A DNA stretch of 35,275 nt from Alphaproteobacteria bacterium (lineage in GTDB: Bacteria > Pseudomonadota > Alphaproteobacteria > UBA9655): NCBI GenBank assembly GCA_021731585.1, contig JAKFXB010000041.1, positions 1 to 35,275 on the forward strand, read 5' to 3'. The translations under genes were made by a program, and so were the position numbers. Shown piece by piece: positions 10,966 to 19,731 of the stretch. How positions within the stretch are numbered: position 1 is the first letter of the stretch; each line of letters opens with the position of its first letter. Below the pieces are notes generated by a model. The model saw only the letters and a list, made by a program, of their open reading frames with translations. It had not been told where the DNA came from and did not search any database.

Positions 10966-11697
10966 TTAACACGGTCTTGTCAATTCATAGAGAGCAAGGG
11001 CGGCCGCAACAGAAACGTTTAAGGTTGGAAAAGCTGGATCCGTGGGCAGCTTTGCCAGATAGTCGCATTTCTCTTGGGTAAGACGCCTAAGCCCCTCCCC
11101 TTCCGCTCCCATAATCAAAGCTACCCGTTCAGGGAGAGTGGCTTGGGAGAGAATTTGCCTCCCCCGCTCATCCAATCCCACGGTCCAAAATCCAAAGTCT
11201 TTTAGTTCATCTAAAGTGCGCGCAAGGTTGGTTACTTTCCATAGGGGTAATTGATCTAAAGCGCCGGAGGCTGCCTTGGCTAAAACCCCTCCCAAAGGCG
11301 GGGCATGGCGATCGGTCATGATAATCCCTAAGGCACCCAAGGCACGCGCTGTTCTTATAATTGCCCCTACATTATGGGGGTCAGTCACTTGATCTAAAAT
11401 AATAAGAACGCCCTTTTCTTTTTTTCTTAGCCCTGGAAAAGATGACTCTGGAAGGGGCGCCACTTCCATCGCAACGCCTTGATGAACAGCGCCTTCAGGA
11501 AGCATCTTTGAGAGGGAAACAGAGTCTACAACTTGAGCCTTAGGCGAAGGCGGAAACTCTTTGGCAGCACCCTCCGTCAGAAAAAGACGGTGGCATTGAC
11601 GTTTTGGATTCTGAAGGGCAGCAAGACATGCATGAGTGCCCCAAAGCCAAAGGCGGGAGGGATCTTGAGACGGTTTTGGGAAACGTTTTTTCATCAC
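10966..11697 (-). CDS. rlmB: TrmH/RlmB-family SpoU rRNA 2'-O-methyltransferase
   Basis: ILDQVTDPHNVGAIIRTARALGALGIIMTDRHAPPLGGVLAKAASGALDQLPL...LIMGAEGEGLRRLTQEKCDYLAKLP...LNVSVAAALALYEL. Confidence 0.92.
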   Translation of the reverse strand: MMKKRFPKPSQDPSRLWLWGTHACLAALQNPKRQCHRLFLTEGAAKEFPPSPKAQVVDSVSLSKMLPEGAVHQGVAMEVAPLPESSFPGLRKKEKGVLIILDQVTDPHNVGAIIRTARALGALGIIMTDRHAPPLGGVLAKAASGALDQLPLWKVTNLARTLDELKDFGFWTVGLDERGRQILSQATLPERVALIMGAEGEGLRRLTQEKCDYLAKLPTDPAFPTLNVSVAAALALYELTRPC

Positions 11698-12195
11698 TCA
11701 AGCCACCTCAAACAATGCTTCAATTTCGACAGCCGCATTTAAAGGAAGGGCGGCGGCCCCCATAGCTACGCGGACATGTTGTCCTTTCTCTCCAAAAACG
11801 GCAATCATTAAATCAGAGGCCCCGTTCATCACTTTGTGATGATCCGTAAAATTTTCCACCGAATTGATAAATCCTCCGAGGCGAAGACACTGACGAACCC
11901 GATTAAGGTCACCTCCACATGCTTCCTTGACTTGGGCAATAATCTGCAAGCAACAAAGGCGCGCGGCTTCCTGACCTTCTTCAAGAGAAAACTCTTGGCC
12001 CACTTTTCCCTTATAGTGAACTTCCCCATTTAAAAGAGGAAGCTGGCCAGAAACCAAAAGGAAAGATCCTGTTTTTATAAAAGGGACATAATTGGCAGCA
12101 GGCAGCGTTGGAGCCGGAAGGGCGATCTCTAACTCTTTTAGGCGGGCTTCAATCATGAAATAGAGCTCTCTGTGATTGTTATATGAAGAGAGCAT
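11698..12195 (-). CDS. RidA/YjgF-family protein
   Basis: LVSGQLPLLNGEVHYKGKVGQEFSLEEGQEAARLCCLQIIAQVKEACGGDLNRVRQCLRLGGFINSVENFTDHHKVMNGASDLMIAVFGEKGQHVRVAMGAAALPLNAAVEIEALFEV. Confidence 0.92.
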   Translation of the reverse strand: MLSSYNNHRELYFMIEARLKELEIALPAPTLPAANYVPFIKTGSFLLVSGQLPLLNGEVHYKGKVGQEFSLEEGQEAARLCCLQIIAQVKEACGGDLNRVRQCLRLGGFINSVENFTDHHKVMNGASDLMIAVFGEKGQHVRVAMGAAALPLNAAVEIEALFEVA

Positions 12196-12267
12196 AGTTG
12201 ATTTTTTATAAGGGGAAAATGATTTTATCTAAATTAATCTCTTCTCCCCTTATATAAACAGCTTTTT

Positions 12268-12888
12268 CTAAAAGGCTTTTTTTGCAGGCCACAAATAATC
12301 AAAGGATGCATACTGGGCTTCTGCTATGTTTTGGAACCAACTTCCTAATTTTGCGCCATCAATAATCGCAGAATATTGATTATATTTACTCTTTATCATG
12401 ACAATATGATGTGAAACTTCGTCATGGGAACTTTTTCGCGTTTTTTTATATGAATTTCCCTTTTCAGAAGTTTTCCATTTAGGACTTAACCATCTTGCTC
12501 TGCGCTGTTGACGACTATGAAGATAAGACTCACGTTCTTTAGAGGCTTTAAGATCTCCTTCCATATGTCCCGCACAAATACAACCAACCGTTAAATTCTC
12601 GTGATTAGTGTGCTTCATTGTATGTGCATAACGTACATATTCTCTCTCACACATTTCACAAAGTAGATTTGCATTTCCGAGATCTTCTACATCTTGGCAT
12701 TTCCAAAGGCTTTTAGGGGTAACCTTATCTTTCCACTTCCCCGAACTTGGTAAAGTTGAGACAAATGTTTTTCTTTCATGGCTACAATCGTGTTCTCCAC
12801 AATCACACGCCATTGACCAAGCATTAGAAGTGTTGAAACAAAAAAGAGCTAAGGCAGCAATAATGAAAGGGGTGAATTTTAAAGTCAT
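12268..12888 (-). CDS. Secreted Cys/His-rich protein (zinc-ribbon-like), unknown function
   Basis: Likely start MTLKFTPFIIAALALFCFNTSNAWS (signal peptide), then CDCGEHDC and CEMCEREYVRYAHTMKH...VGCICAGHMEGD. Confidence 0.65.
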   Translation of the reverse strand: MTLKFTPFIIAALALFCFNTSNAWSMACDCGEHDCSHERKTFVSTLPSSGKWKDKVTPKSLWKCQDVEDLGNANLLCEMCEREYVRYAHTMKHTNHENLTVGCICAGHMEGDLKASKERESYLHSRQQRRARWLSPKWKTSEKGNSYKKTRKSSHDEVSHHIVMIKSKYNQYSAIIDGAKLGSWFQNIAEAQYASFDYLWPAKKAF

Positions 12889-13164
12889 ATAATTTCTCCT
12901 ATGTTTGGCTTCCATAATCGGAAGGCATTTCTTAAGGCTAAAAAATAAAGAACCCTTTTGATATAGTGTACTTTCCCTCAATTTTGATAAAATCAACAGC
13001 ATAGGGGAATTTTCCCTAGTTTTAAAGCGTTGGCAGAGAACTTATCATATGCCAGTTATTTTTCATTATTCGCATTTCAGGTATGCAATAATTGAATTGG
13101 TCAGCACATTTATATGGGTTGAGACTAATAACCTAAATTCTAAAAATAAGAAAAGAGAGGACCT

Positions 13165-14460
13165 ATGAAGACGTCAGCAAACGCACAAAAAAATACGTTG
13201 TATTTTAAAATCCTCCCCGCAACCGTCATGGGAAATGCTCTTGAATTTTTTGATTTTACAATCTATGGGATTTTTGCCGCCACAATTGGACGGATTTTCT
13301 TTCCCCTTGAAGATCCCACAGCTTCTTTAATTGCAAGTTGGGGCGTTTTTGCTGTTGGGTTTATTATGCGCCCCCTGGGAGCTTTGGTTTTCGGTTACCT
13401 TGGAGACAAATTTGGCCGCAAAATGGCTTTAAGCGCAACCGTTCTTCTGACGGGACTTCCCACCTTGGTGATCGGTATTCTACCTGGATATGACCAATTA
13501 GGTATTTTAGCACCGCTTATTCTTATTTTCTGCCGCCTCTTACAAGGTTTGTGTACAGGAGGAGAATATAATGGAGCCGCTATTTTTGCCCTTGAACACG
13601 TTGGAAAAATGAAACCGGGAACTGTGGGAGGTATAATCACAGCCTCCTGCGTCATCGGTGCCATTACAGCCACCTTTTCCGGCTATTTAATCTCTAGCTT
13701 TGGGGCGGAGTGGATGTGGCGCTTTCCTTTTATTTTCGGTGCCTTCATTAGCGCTATCGGTTTTTTTATACGTATGTACATGAATGAAACACCAGAATTC
13801 ACTGCCTTAAAGGAGCAAAAGGTCAAAAAGCATATGGGACTTATCCAGCTTTACTCCTCCTTTCCTATCAGCTCGTTTATTTCTTTTATGGTGGGATCCC
13901 TTAATGGGGCTCTGTCCTATACTCTTTTTGGATTTTTAAATGTTTATATGTCAAAATATTTAGGCTTGGACCCAGCTACTGCTATGCAATATAATCTCTT
14001 AGGCCTTTCTTTTTTTATGTTTGGCTCTCCTCTTGCAGGATATTTCTTTGATAAGGTTGGCGGCAATAAAGCGATGATTATTGCTGGAAGTATCGTTCTT
14101 ATAGGGGCTTATCCCGCTTTCTTTTTGTTACAAACTCTCAATCCTATTCTTATATTACTTGGACAATCGCTCCTTGGCATTCTCGTAGCAAGCATTGCAG
14201 GATCAGGCCATGGGTATATGCAAACCCTTTTCCCCACTCAGGCCCGTTATCGCGGCGTTTCCATTAATTTTTGTTTAGGAATGGCGGCTTGCGGGGGCAC
14301 ATCTCCCTTGCTGATGACTTACTTACTTGAAGTCAAGCAAGCCAGTTTATATGCGCCAGCCTTTTATTTAATGCTTTTAGCGGCAACTTTTATTTTATGT
14401 TTGAGTGCCCTTTCTCGAAAGAAAGTTCACGAAGGCAAAATATTAACTTCTGCTACCTAA
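13165..14460 (+). CDS. MFS transporter, metabolite:H+ symporter (ProP-like) family
   Basis: NALEFFDFTIYGIFAATIGRIFFP; GALVFGYLGDKFGRKMAL; LLQGLCTGGEYNGAAIFALEH; 12-TM pattern. Confidence 0.92.
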   Translation: MKTSANAQKNTLYFKILPATVMGNALEFFDFTIYGIFAATIGRIFFPLEDPTASLIASWGVFAVGFIMRPLGALVFGYLGDKFGRKMALSATVLLTGLPTLVIGILPGYDQLGILAPLILIFCRLLQGLCTGGEYNGAAIFALEHVGKMKPGTVGGIITASCVIGAITATFSGYLISSFGAEWMWRFPFIFGAFISAIGFFIRMYMNETPEFTALKEQKVKKHMGLIQLYSSFPISSFISFMVGSLNGALSYTLFGFLNVYMSKYLGLDPATAMQYNLLGLSFFMFGSPLAGYFFDKVGGNKAMIIAGSIVLIGAYPAFFLLQTLNPILILLGQSLLGILVASIAGSGHGYMQTLFPTQARYRGVSINFCLGMAACGGTSPLLMTYLLEVKQASLYAPAFYLMLLAATFILCLSALSRKKVHEGKILTSAT

Positions 14461-14500
14461 AGAGGCCCGATATTAACTTGACAATTGAGGAGTGTGATAA

Positions 14501-14962
14501 ATGAGATGGGAACTTTTGGAAACAAAAAATGAACACCTACGTTTAACATATGATGCTTTTAAAAGGGTAGGTGTTAACTATTTCAGCTATGGCCTTATTC
14601 AAAAAAACAAGGTTTTAACATCTTGTTTTTCCAACAAAGAATGGGGAGATCTTTACAAGAAAAATAACTATCATAAAGTGGATCCCCTTTTACGCGGTGT
14701 TATGCACTCAAGTTTTCCTCTCATTGTGTGGGATGCCCTACATCCTGCCGGAGAGGCAAAAAAAGTTATGATGGAGCGTAATGAGGTTTGCAAAGTTAAG
14801 TCAGGCTTAACCATTGGCTTATTTGGAAAAGATACAAAAGAAATTATTGCCTTAGGAGCAGAGGCCTCTCCTAAAGAGTTTTATCAGCTTTTAAAAGAAG
14901 AGCAATATTTAAGTGAAATTCACCACATCATCAAATGCTTTTATGCGGCCTTTAAAGAATAA
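14501..14962 (+). CDS. LuxR-type autoinducer-binding domain protein without HTH
   Basis: NYFSYGLIQKN...WGDLYKKNNYHKVDPLLRGVMHSSFPLIVWD...VKSGLTIGLFG matches the W/Y/DP/W pattern of LuxR autoinducer-binding domains. The ORF ends with no GerE domain. Confidence 0.75.
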   Translation: MRWELLETKNEHLRLTYDAFKRVGVNYFSYGLIQKNKVLTSCFSNKEWGDLYKKNNYHKVDPLLRGVMHSSFPLIVWDALHPAGEAKKVMMERNEVCKVKSGLTIGLFGKDTKEIIALGAEASPKEFYQLLKEEQYLSEIHHIIKCFYAAFKE

Positions 14963-15514
14963 CTAATCCCAACTTTTTAAAATTTCATCCGTGAAACCAA
15001 ACTCATTCATATTCTTGATTTTTTGGGGGTAGAGAATGCCCTCTAAATGATCACACTCATGCTGTACTACGCGAGCATGAAAGCCATGGGCTGTGCGTTT
15101 TTCTTCCTGTCCATTCTTATTAAGAAACTTGTACTCTATCGAATGATAGCGGGACACCCGTCCCATTAACCCTGGAAGAGAAAGACATTGTTCCCATCCC
15201 AAGGTCATTTCATCGGAGAGAGGCGTGATCGTTGGATTGATCATCACCGTCCAAGGAACCCCCTCAGGATCGTATTTAGGCGTCAGTTCATAGGCAGGAT
15301 TACTCGTCGTCGTTAAGACCCGAAAAATAACAACCCGCAAGGGGACAAAGATTTGTGGTGCCGCAAGTCCTGAACAATTCATGTAATGGACAGTAGTCTC
15401 CATGTCCTTAATTAACTGAACGACTTGGGGATCATTGTAACCTTTGACGAGCTCTGCAGACCTTTGCAGGATGGGCTGCCCCATGGTGGCAATTCTTAGT
15501 ATCCGTCCTCCCAT
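14963..15514 (-). CDS. def: Peptide deformylase (divergent)
   Basis: CSGLAAPQ (motif I), EQCLSLPG (motif II), QHECDHLEG (motif III). Start placed at MGGRILRIATMGQPIL to avoid overlap with the S24-like gene. Confidence 0.86.
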   Translation of the reverse strand: MGGRILRIATMGQPILQRSAELVKGYNDPQVVQLIKDMETTVHYMNCSGLAAPQIFVPLRVVIFRVLTTTSNPAYELTPKYDPEGVPWTVMINPTITPLSDEMTLGWEQCLSLPGLMGRVSRYHSIEYKFLNKNGQEEKRTAHGFHARVVQHECDHLEGILYPQKIKNMNEFGFTDEILKSWD

Positions 15515-15524
15515 CAAGGGCCTC

Positions 15525-16172
15525 CTATTGTAAAAATGATCTATGCCAAATAATAGGAGCTGCAGAAAGAATTGCAATATTTTCTTCTGCTTGAGGTGGG
15601 ACTTTAAGAGCAGAATTTGTTCGTTGAAGGGTATAGGTTCCATGAGCGCCTTTAATTAATAAACGCACAATCATAGCTCCCCCCATAAGCTCAACAATGC
15701 ATCTTTTTTCAAGCGCTTTATCTAGAGAAGCTCCCGTATATTTAATCCCACCTACATAATCTCCTTCTTCAAAAAAAGGAGAAAGTCCACTGTCACTGAC
15801 AATAGTAACAATAGCGCCTTCATTAAGGGTTTTAAAGGTAGAAATCTCCTTTGCGATTCTTAAATTGTCTTCAATCGAACTTAAAGTGTGAGGAGCTGAA
15901 AGATCAAGCTCTACAGAAACTTCATCCAAGGTTCTTGGAGAAAATCCTTTTCCTTCCATAAGCCATGTTTCAGAACAATAAATATTGACTGATTTTAAAG
16001 CCTCAATAATTCTCTTGGCCCCTTTTAAAGTAAGGGGATTTTTCCCACGCTCCCATGCTTCAAGCGTTGCAAGAGGAAGATTAAACTTCAAACAGAAAGC
16101 TTTTCTTTCAGCGAAACCTGCCATACTCCGGGCAGCCTTAATTCGCTCTGCTGTTTTTTTTCTTGCATCCAT
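15525..16172 (-). CDS. XRE-HTH / S24-like (LexA/CI-type) repressor lacking canonical catalytic residues
   Basis: N-terminal HTH (FCLKFNLPLATLEAWERGKNPLTLKGAKRI) plus S24-like VSDSGLSPFFEEGDYVGG. Confidence 0.7.
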   Translation of the reverse strand: MDARKKTAERIKAARSMAGFAERKAFCLKFNLPLATLEAWERGKNPLTLKGAKRIIEALKSVNIYCSETWLMEGKGFSPRTLDEVSVELDLSAPHTLSSIEDNLRIAKEISTFKTLNEGAIVTIVSDSGLSPFFEEGDYVGGIKYTGASLDKALEKRCIVELMGGAMIVRLLIKGAHGTYTLQRTNSALKVPPQAEENIAILSAAPIIWHRSFLQ

Positions 16173-16519
16173 AATCTATTTTCTTCAGTTAACTCCTATA
16201 TTATTAATGATAAAGACCTTTCAAATTTTAGAGATCTAAAAATATGACACAAGCGTATAAAACCGTATTGTGACAATTTTTTTTATGTGCTATCCATATA
16301 AAAGTTTCGCTCATACGTCTAGTATAAAATATTTTTTATGTATAACGTTTTATGAGCACTATTTTTATGAAAAAGCCCACAACCCAAGGGCTGCTTCAAA
16401 AAAAACAAGGTCAGGACCGATTTTACCCATCATTTCTGACTAAATTTAAATGTATATATTTAATAAGCTTTATGTATAATAGAAGTCATAGTTAGTCTTA
16501 AAAAAATGATATTTTTATT

Positions 16520-17113
16520 TTGTTAAATGAGGAGAATTTTATGTTTACAACTGTTCACCCGAAAAATCATGATCTTTATAGAGACTCCATCACCCTTTTC
16601 GAAAAATTGTTTGATAATAACCCCAATTTAAATACCCCGTTTCAAGACAAAGAAAAAGCAACTTACCTTATTGAAAACAATGTCCTTGAGGGGTATGTCG
16701 GTGGAGCCCTGCTTGTTAAAAGCAAAATGTCTTCTCTTCACCGGAAGATGGGGTATCGAGATATGGCCATTTCCTGTCATAAGAAAGAGGTGTGGACGTG
16801 CAGTATTAGCCTTCAAATTCAAAATGCAGCTTTTGATTTCGAAGCCATGGGGAAAGTTTTTTATCAACGGCTTTACAAAGAGCTGGCAAAGTTTGGAACA
16901 GCGAATGATGTAAGTTTTCTTTATTTAATTTTAGATCCAGGGGAGTATCTGTGTACAGAAGCCCTAGGGTTCTGGCCCTACGTAGTCGAAAATAGACCTC
17001 AGGAGTCGATAGATGGGCTTTTCCATGGTCTTCTTTCTCTTACAAAGGAACGATCCACAGTCAAGACATCATCTCTAAAACCTCCAGTTTTAACTGATCG
17101 ACTCGCAGCGTAA
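16520..17113 (+). CDS. LuxI/GNAT-like acyltransferase-fold protein (paralog of 29897-30427)
   Basis: Full-length similarity to 29897-30427, e.g. GFWPYVVENRPQESIDGLFHGLLSL vs GFWEYVAKVLPHESLDALFHGILPL. The fold assignment is tentative. Confidence 0.6.
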   Translation: MLNEENFMFTTVHPKNHDLYRDSITLFEKLFDNNPNLNTPFQDKEKATYLIENNVLEGYVGGALLVKSKMSSLHRKMGYRDMAISCHKKEVWTCSISLQIQNAAFDFEAMGKVFYQRLYKELAKFGTANDVSFLYLILDPGEYLCTEALGFWPYVVENRPQESIDGLFHGLLSLTKERSTVKTSSLKPPVLTDRLAA

Positions 17114-17172
17114 ATTTATTCTTCATTGACGCCTCTGTTTGACCCTATACTATAGGCTTAAAATTTAATAAG

Positions 17173-17796
17173 TTGATAGAGCATTTCATGAGACTGGAAA
17201 GGGAAAAAAAAGCTATAGAGGCGTTAAGAAGTAACTTCTTACAAGATGGCGCTTGTCTTATTTCTGATAAATATTTGTTTCTCGCCGCTGATCAATGGAA
17301 AACCATAAATTATAAAACGAGCCGTTTAGCTTATGAAAAACACTTTCAAACTAAATCTACGCCCCATTCTTTTAAAACCTTCCCCATAAAAAAACACAGA
17401 ACAAAGACCATCGCGGACGAAGTTATTTTTGATGTTGTGAATTCAATTCAAATGAGGAGTCTCGTGAAAAGTATCTTATCTTTCCCTCATTTCAATATCC
17501 AACGCTGTGAATGTCATATTTATGAAGAAGGTGACTTTATCTCCCTTGAGTGGATGAAAAAATTTATCAAGGATGCCTCCCATCTCCTTACCATTACCTT
17601 AGAAAGTGAATACGAAGGAGGCGAACATCTGGTCCATCACAACAAACAGGAAGAAAAGACTTTTCAACCTCAGTCAGCGGAAATACTCGTATCCTCCTGT
17701 GAGTTTGGTCATGAAATGCTGCCGCTTATAAGTGGTCAGAAGAATACGGTTCTTGCGTCCTTATATCCTTTATACCCTGCATCCTTTACAAAATAG
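17173..17796 (+). CDS. 2OG-Fe(II) oxygenase-like protein with degenerate active site
   Basis: CECHIYEEGDFISLEWMKK...LLTITLESEYEGGEHLV...FQPQSAEILVSSCEFGHEMLPLISGQKNTVLASLY resembles the P4H-type double-stranded beta-helix core. Confidence 0.55.
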   Translation: MIEHFMRLEREKKAIEALRSNFLQDGACLISDKYLFLAADQWKTINYKTSRLAYEKHFQTKSTPHSFKTFPIKKHRTKTIADEVIFDVVNSIQMRSLVKSILSFPHFNIQRCECHIYEEGDFISLEWMKKFIKDASHLLTITLESEYEGGEHLVHHNKQEEKTFQPQSAEILVSSCEFGHEMLPLISGQKNTVLASLYPLYPASFTK

Positions 17797-17846
17797 AGAT
17801 ATTTTTCTTGGCCTTCTTCTTTTCATAGGGTATATACCTACTGAAA

Positions 17847-17922
17847 GCCGGATTAGCTCAGCTGGTAGAGCAACTGATTTGTAATCAGTAGGTCGTTGGT
17901 TCGATTCCGACATCCGGCACCA
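17847..17922 (+). tRNA. tRNA-Thr (anticodon TGT), CCA encoded
   Basis: GCCGGAT...ATCCGGC acceptor stem, D-arm AGCTCAGCTGGTAGAGC, anticodon arm ACTGA-TTTGTAA-TCAGT, T-arm GGTTCGATTCC, CACCA end. Confidence 0.97.
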
Positions 17923-18142
17923 GAGAAACGCTAGGTTTTTCGAAAGCAAAAATCAAAAGAAAAAATTTAGGGGAGCACATGGGGAGCAAAATTGAAAAAG
18001 TCGAACCTTTCTTTTCCTAAGCAGGCTATTTAAATATTTTCTTTGTCTTTATCTATTAAGCACTACGACTTCTTTAGCTAATGCATAGATCAAACCCAAA
18101 CCTCAGTATTGCCCACCAATTTCAGCAGTAGAGTTATAAACT

Positions 18143-18181
18143 AAAAAGTATGAGGAGCATAAAACTCAACTCATACTTTTT
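18143..18181 (-). terminator. Hairpin terminator (possibly bidirectional) downstream of the metalloprotease
   Basis: Perfect 12-bp inverted repeat AAAAAGTATGAG...CTCATACTTTTT with 15-nt loop, 60 bp past the stop of the minus-strand gene. Confidence 0.6.
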
Positions 18182-18241
18182 GTAGAAAAAACTCAAAGTG
18201 CTAGATATATCAGCACATAAACTTGTGAACCTCACATCTTA

Positions 18242-19129
18242 TTACTGAATCGTGCAGTAGTAGTCACACGGAGATGAATATATTGGAGGTGAATATATTG
18301 AAGATGAATATAATTTACTGTAATAAACCTTTGGAAGAACGGTCGTAGCATGACAATAGCAAGAAGGCCGCGGCGTTGGGGAGAAGTGGAGCAAACTCAA
18401 ATCATATGGCCGCACAACACGAGTAATAGCTGGTAAAGAATAAACTTCAGCTTGACCATAGTCAACTTCATATCCCATATCTTTAAATGCAGCTATTGTA
18501 AGTAAGCTTAATGGATTAGACCCACTATCGAGGAATCCTGTCATTAGTTCATTTCCAAATATGCCTTCTTTCCAATGCGATCCAAATGTACCCGGGCTAG
18601 AAATGTTCTCTAATGGAACTGACATTAACGTTTTAGATTTTCGCCAACTTCTGTATACTTCTCGTGCATTATCACCTATAAAGAGGGGGTTGCTGACATC
18701 CCCATCTATTAAGTTTAAATGCTCCCATATACTGCCGAAGCCTAACGCATGCCCCATTTCATGCATGATCACATTTGAGAGACTTCCGTTGCGGGTCATA
18801 TCTAGTAAGTCTGCTTTATCAAATTCCATAGTAGCCCTCGTTGGTATATACGAGTGCGGCCTTAAATGCGTTGGAGCTGCCTGCCCTAAGATTTTGCCTA
18901 CCCCGTCAATAGTGATAGCATTTGCATTTATTACAATATCGTATTCACTATTACTTTCACGAGGTAAATCCTCATTAATTAAGATTTTTTCCCACCTTGA
19001 TTTAGCCATCTTAAAAGCAGCTTTTTGATTGGGTTCCAGGTCGTCTCCTAAATTTAACCCAATATTAATAGCAACAGCTGACTGTGAAACAAATGAGCAT
19101 AGACTTAAAAAAAATATATAGTTTTTCAT
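18242..19129 (-). CDS. Secreted leishmanolysin-like (M8-type) zinc metalloprotease
   Basis: Signal peptide MKNYIFFLSLCSFVSQSAVA; HEMGHALGFGSIWEHLNLI zinc motif; downstream GSHWKEGIFGNELMTGFLDSGSNPLSLLTIAAFKDMGYEVDYGQAEVYSLP matches this family. Confidence 0.82.
   Translation of the reverse strand: MKNYIFFLSLCSFVSQSAVAINIGLNLGDDLEPNQKAAFKMAKSRWEKILINEDLPRESNSEYDIVINANAITIDGVGKILGQAAPTHLRPHSYIPTRATMEFDKADLLDMTRNGSLSNVIMHEMGHALGFGSIWEHLNLIDGDVSNPLFIGDNAREVYRSWRKSKTLMSVPLENISSPGTFGSHWKEGIFGNELMTGFLDSGSNPLSLLTIAAFKDMGYEVDYGQAEVYSLPAITRVVRPYDLSLLHFSPTPRPSCYCHATTVLPKVYYSKLYSSSIYSPPIYSSPCDYYCTIQ
18273..18317. repeat. 15-bp tandem repeat x3 at the 3' end of the metalloprotease gene
   Basis: gatgaatatattgga / ggtgaatatattgaa / gatgaatataattta; encodes the Tyr/Ser/Pro-rich tail SSIYSPPIYSS. 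Confidence 0.75.
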
Positions 19130-19731
19130 TTTTACCTCTGATTGTTGATTAATTTTATTTAAAGTACTCCCCCATTATTCCGAACTTGACTCGTTTATCC
19201 ACTATGAAAATTCCACTAGGGGAATTTCCACCAGAAGATCATTTCGTTAAAAAAAGTATTACGTTTTTCTTGAGACTTTTGAAGCTCTTCAATCATGTCT
19301 TAATTTCCTTTATGAAGTTTTTCATTGACGTTCTTAAAATGGGCAGCTACCTCTTCTCTCAACCCTTCTCGTCTTTTGTGTAAATCATCCGCTTCCTTTT
19401 CCATTCTTATCTGTAGTTAGTCCTCTTTTGGATGGCGGTTTTATTAAAATCTTTCATATGAAAAAATAGCGACTGGTGAACCAAGTAAAGACAATAAATG
19501 AGAGTTACAAGCAACATAAAGGCTATCAAACCAATTATTTTTTGCGTAAGGCTCATGTTTAGTTACCCCCCTTTCTTGTTCTTTAATCAGAAAAAGAAGA
19601 TTTTCTAAAGTTATCCTGTAGCTACTTAAAAAAAAATCCATGCTATTAATAAAAACAAAAAATATATTGATATTGCTATTTTATTGTGCAATACATTATA
19701 ATCTTATTATCAATCAAAATAGGAAATAAAG

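Noticed and set aside
12190-12256. Long-loop inverted repeat (TTATAAGGGGA ... TCCCCTTATATAA) between ridA-like and the secreted Cys-rich gene
   Set aside because: Loop of ~30 nt and AT-rich arms make it an uncertain terminator/promoter structure; not called as a feature.
16314-16321. ACGTCTA motif upstream of the first LuxI/GNAT-like gene, matching the core of the iteron-like repeats near 29.2-29.8 kb
   Set aside because: A 7-mer is expected several times by chance in 35 kb; no extended match.
19444-19641. 65-aa minus-strand ORF
   Set aside because: Short, no recognisable motif or signal; insufficient support as a gene.
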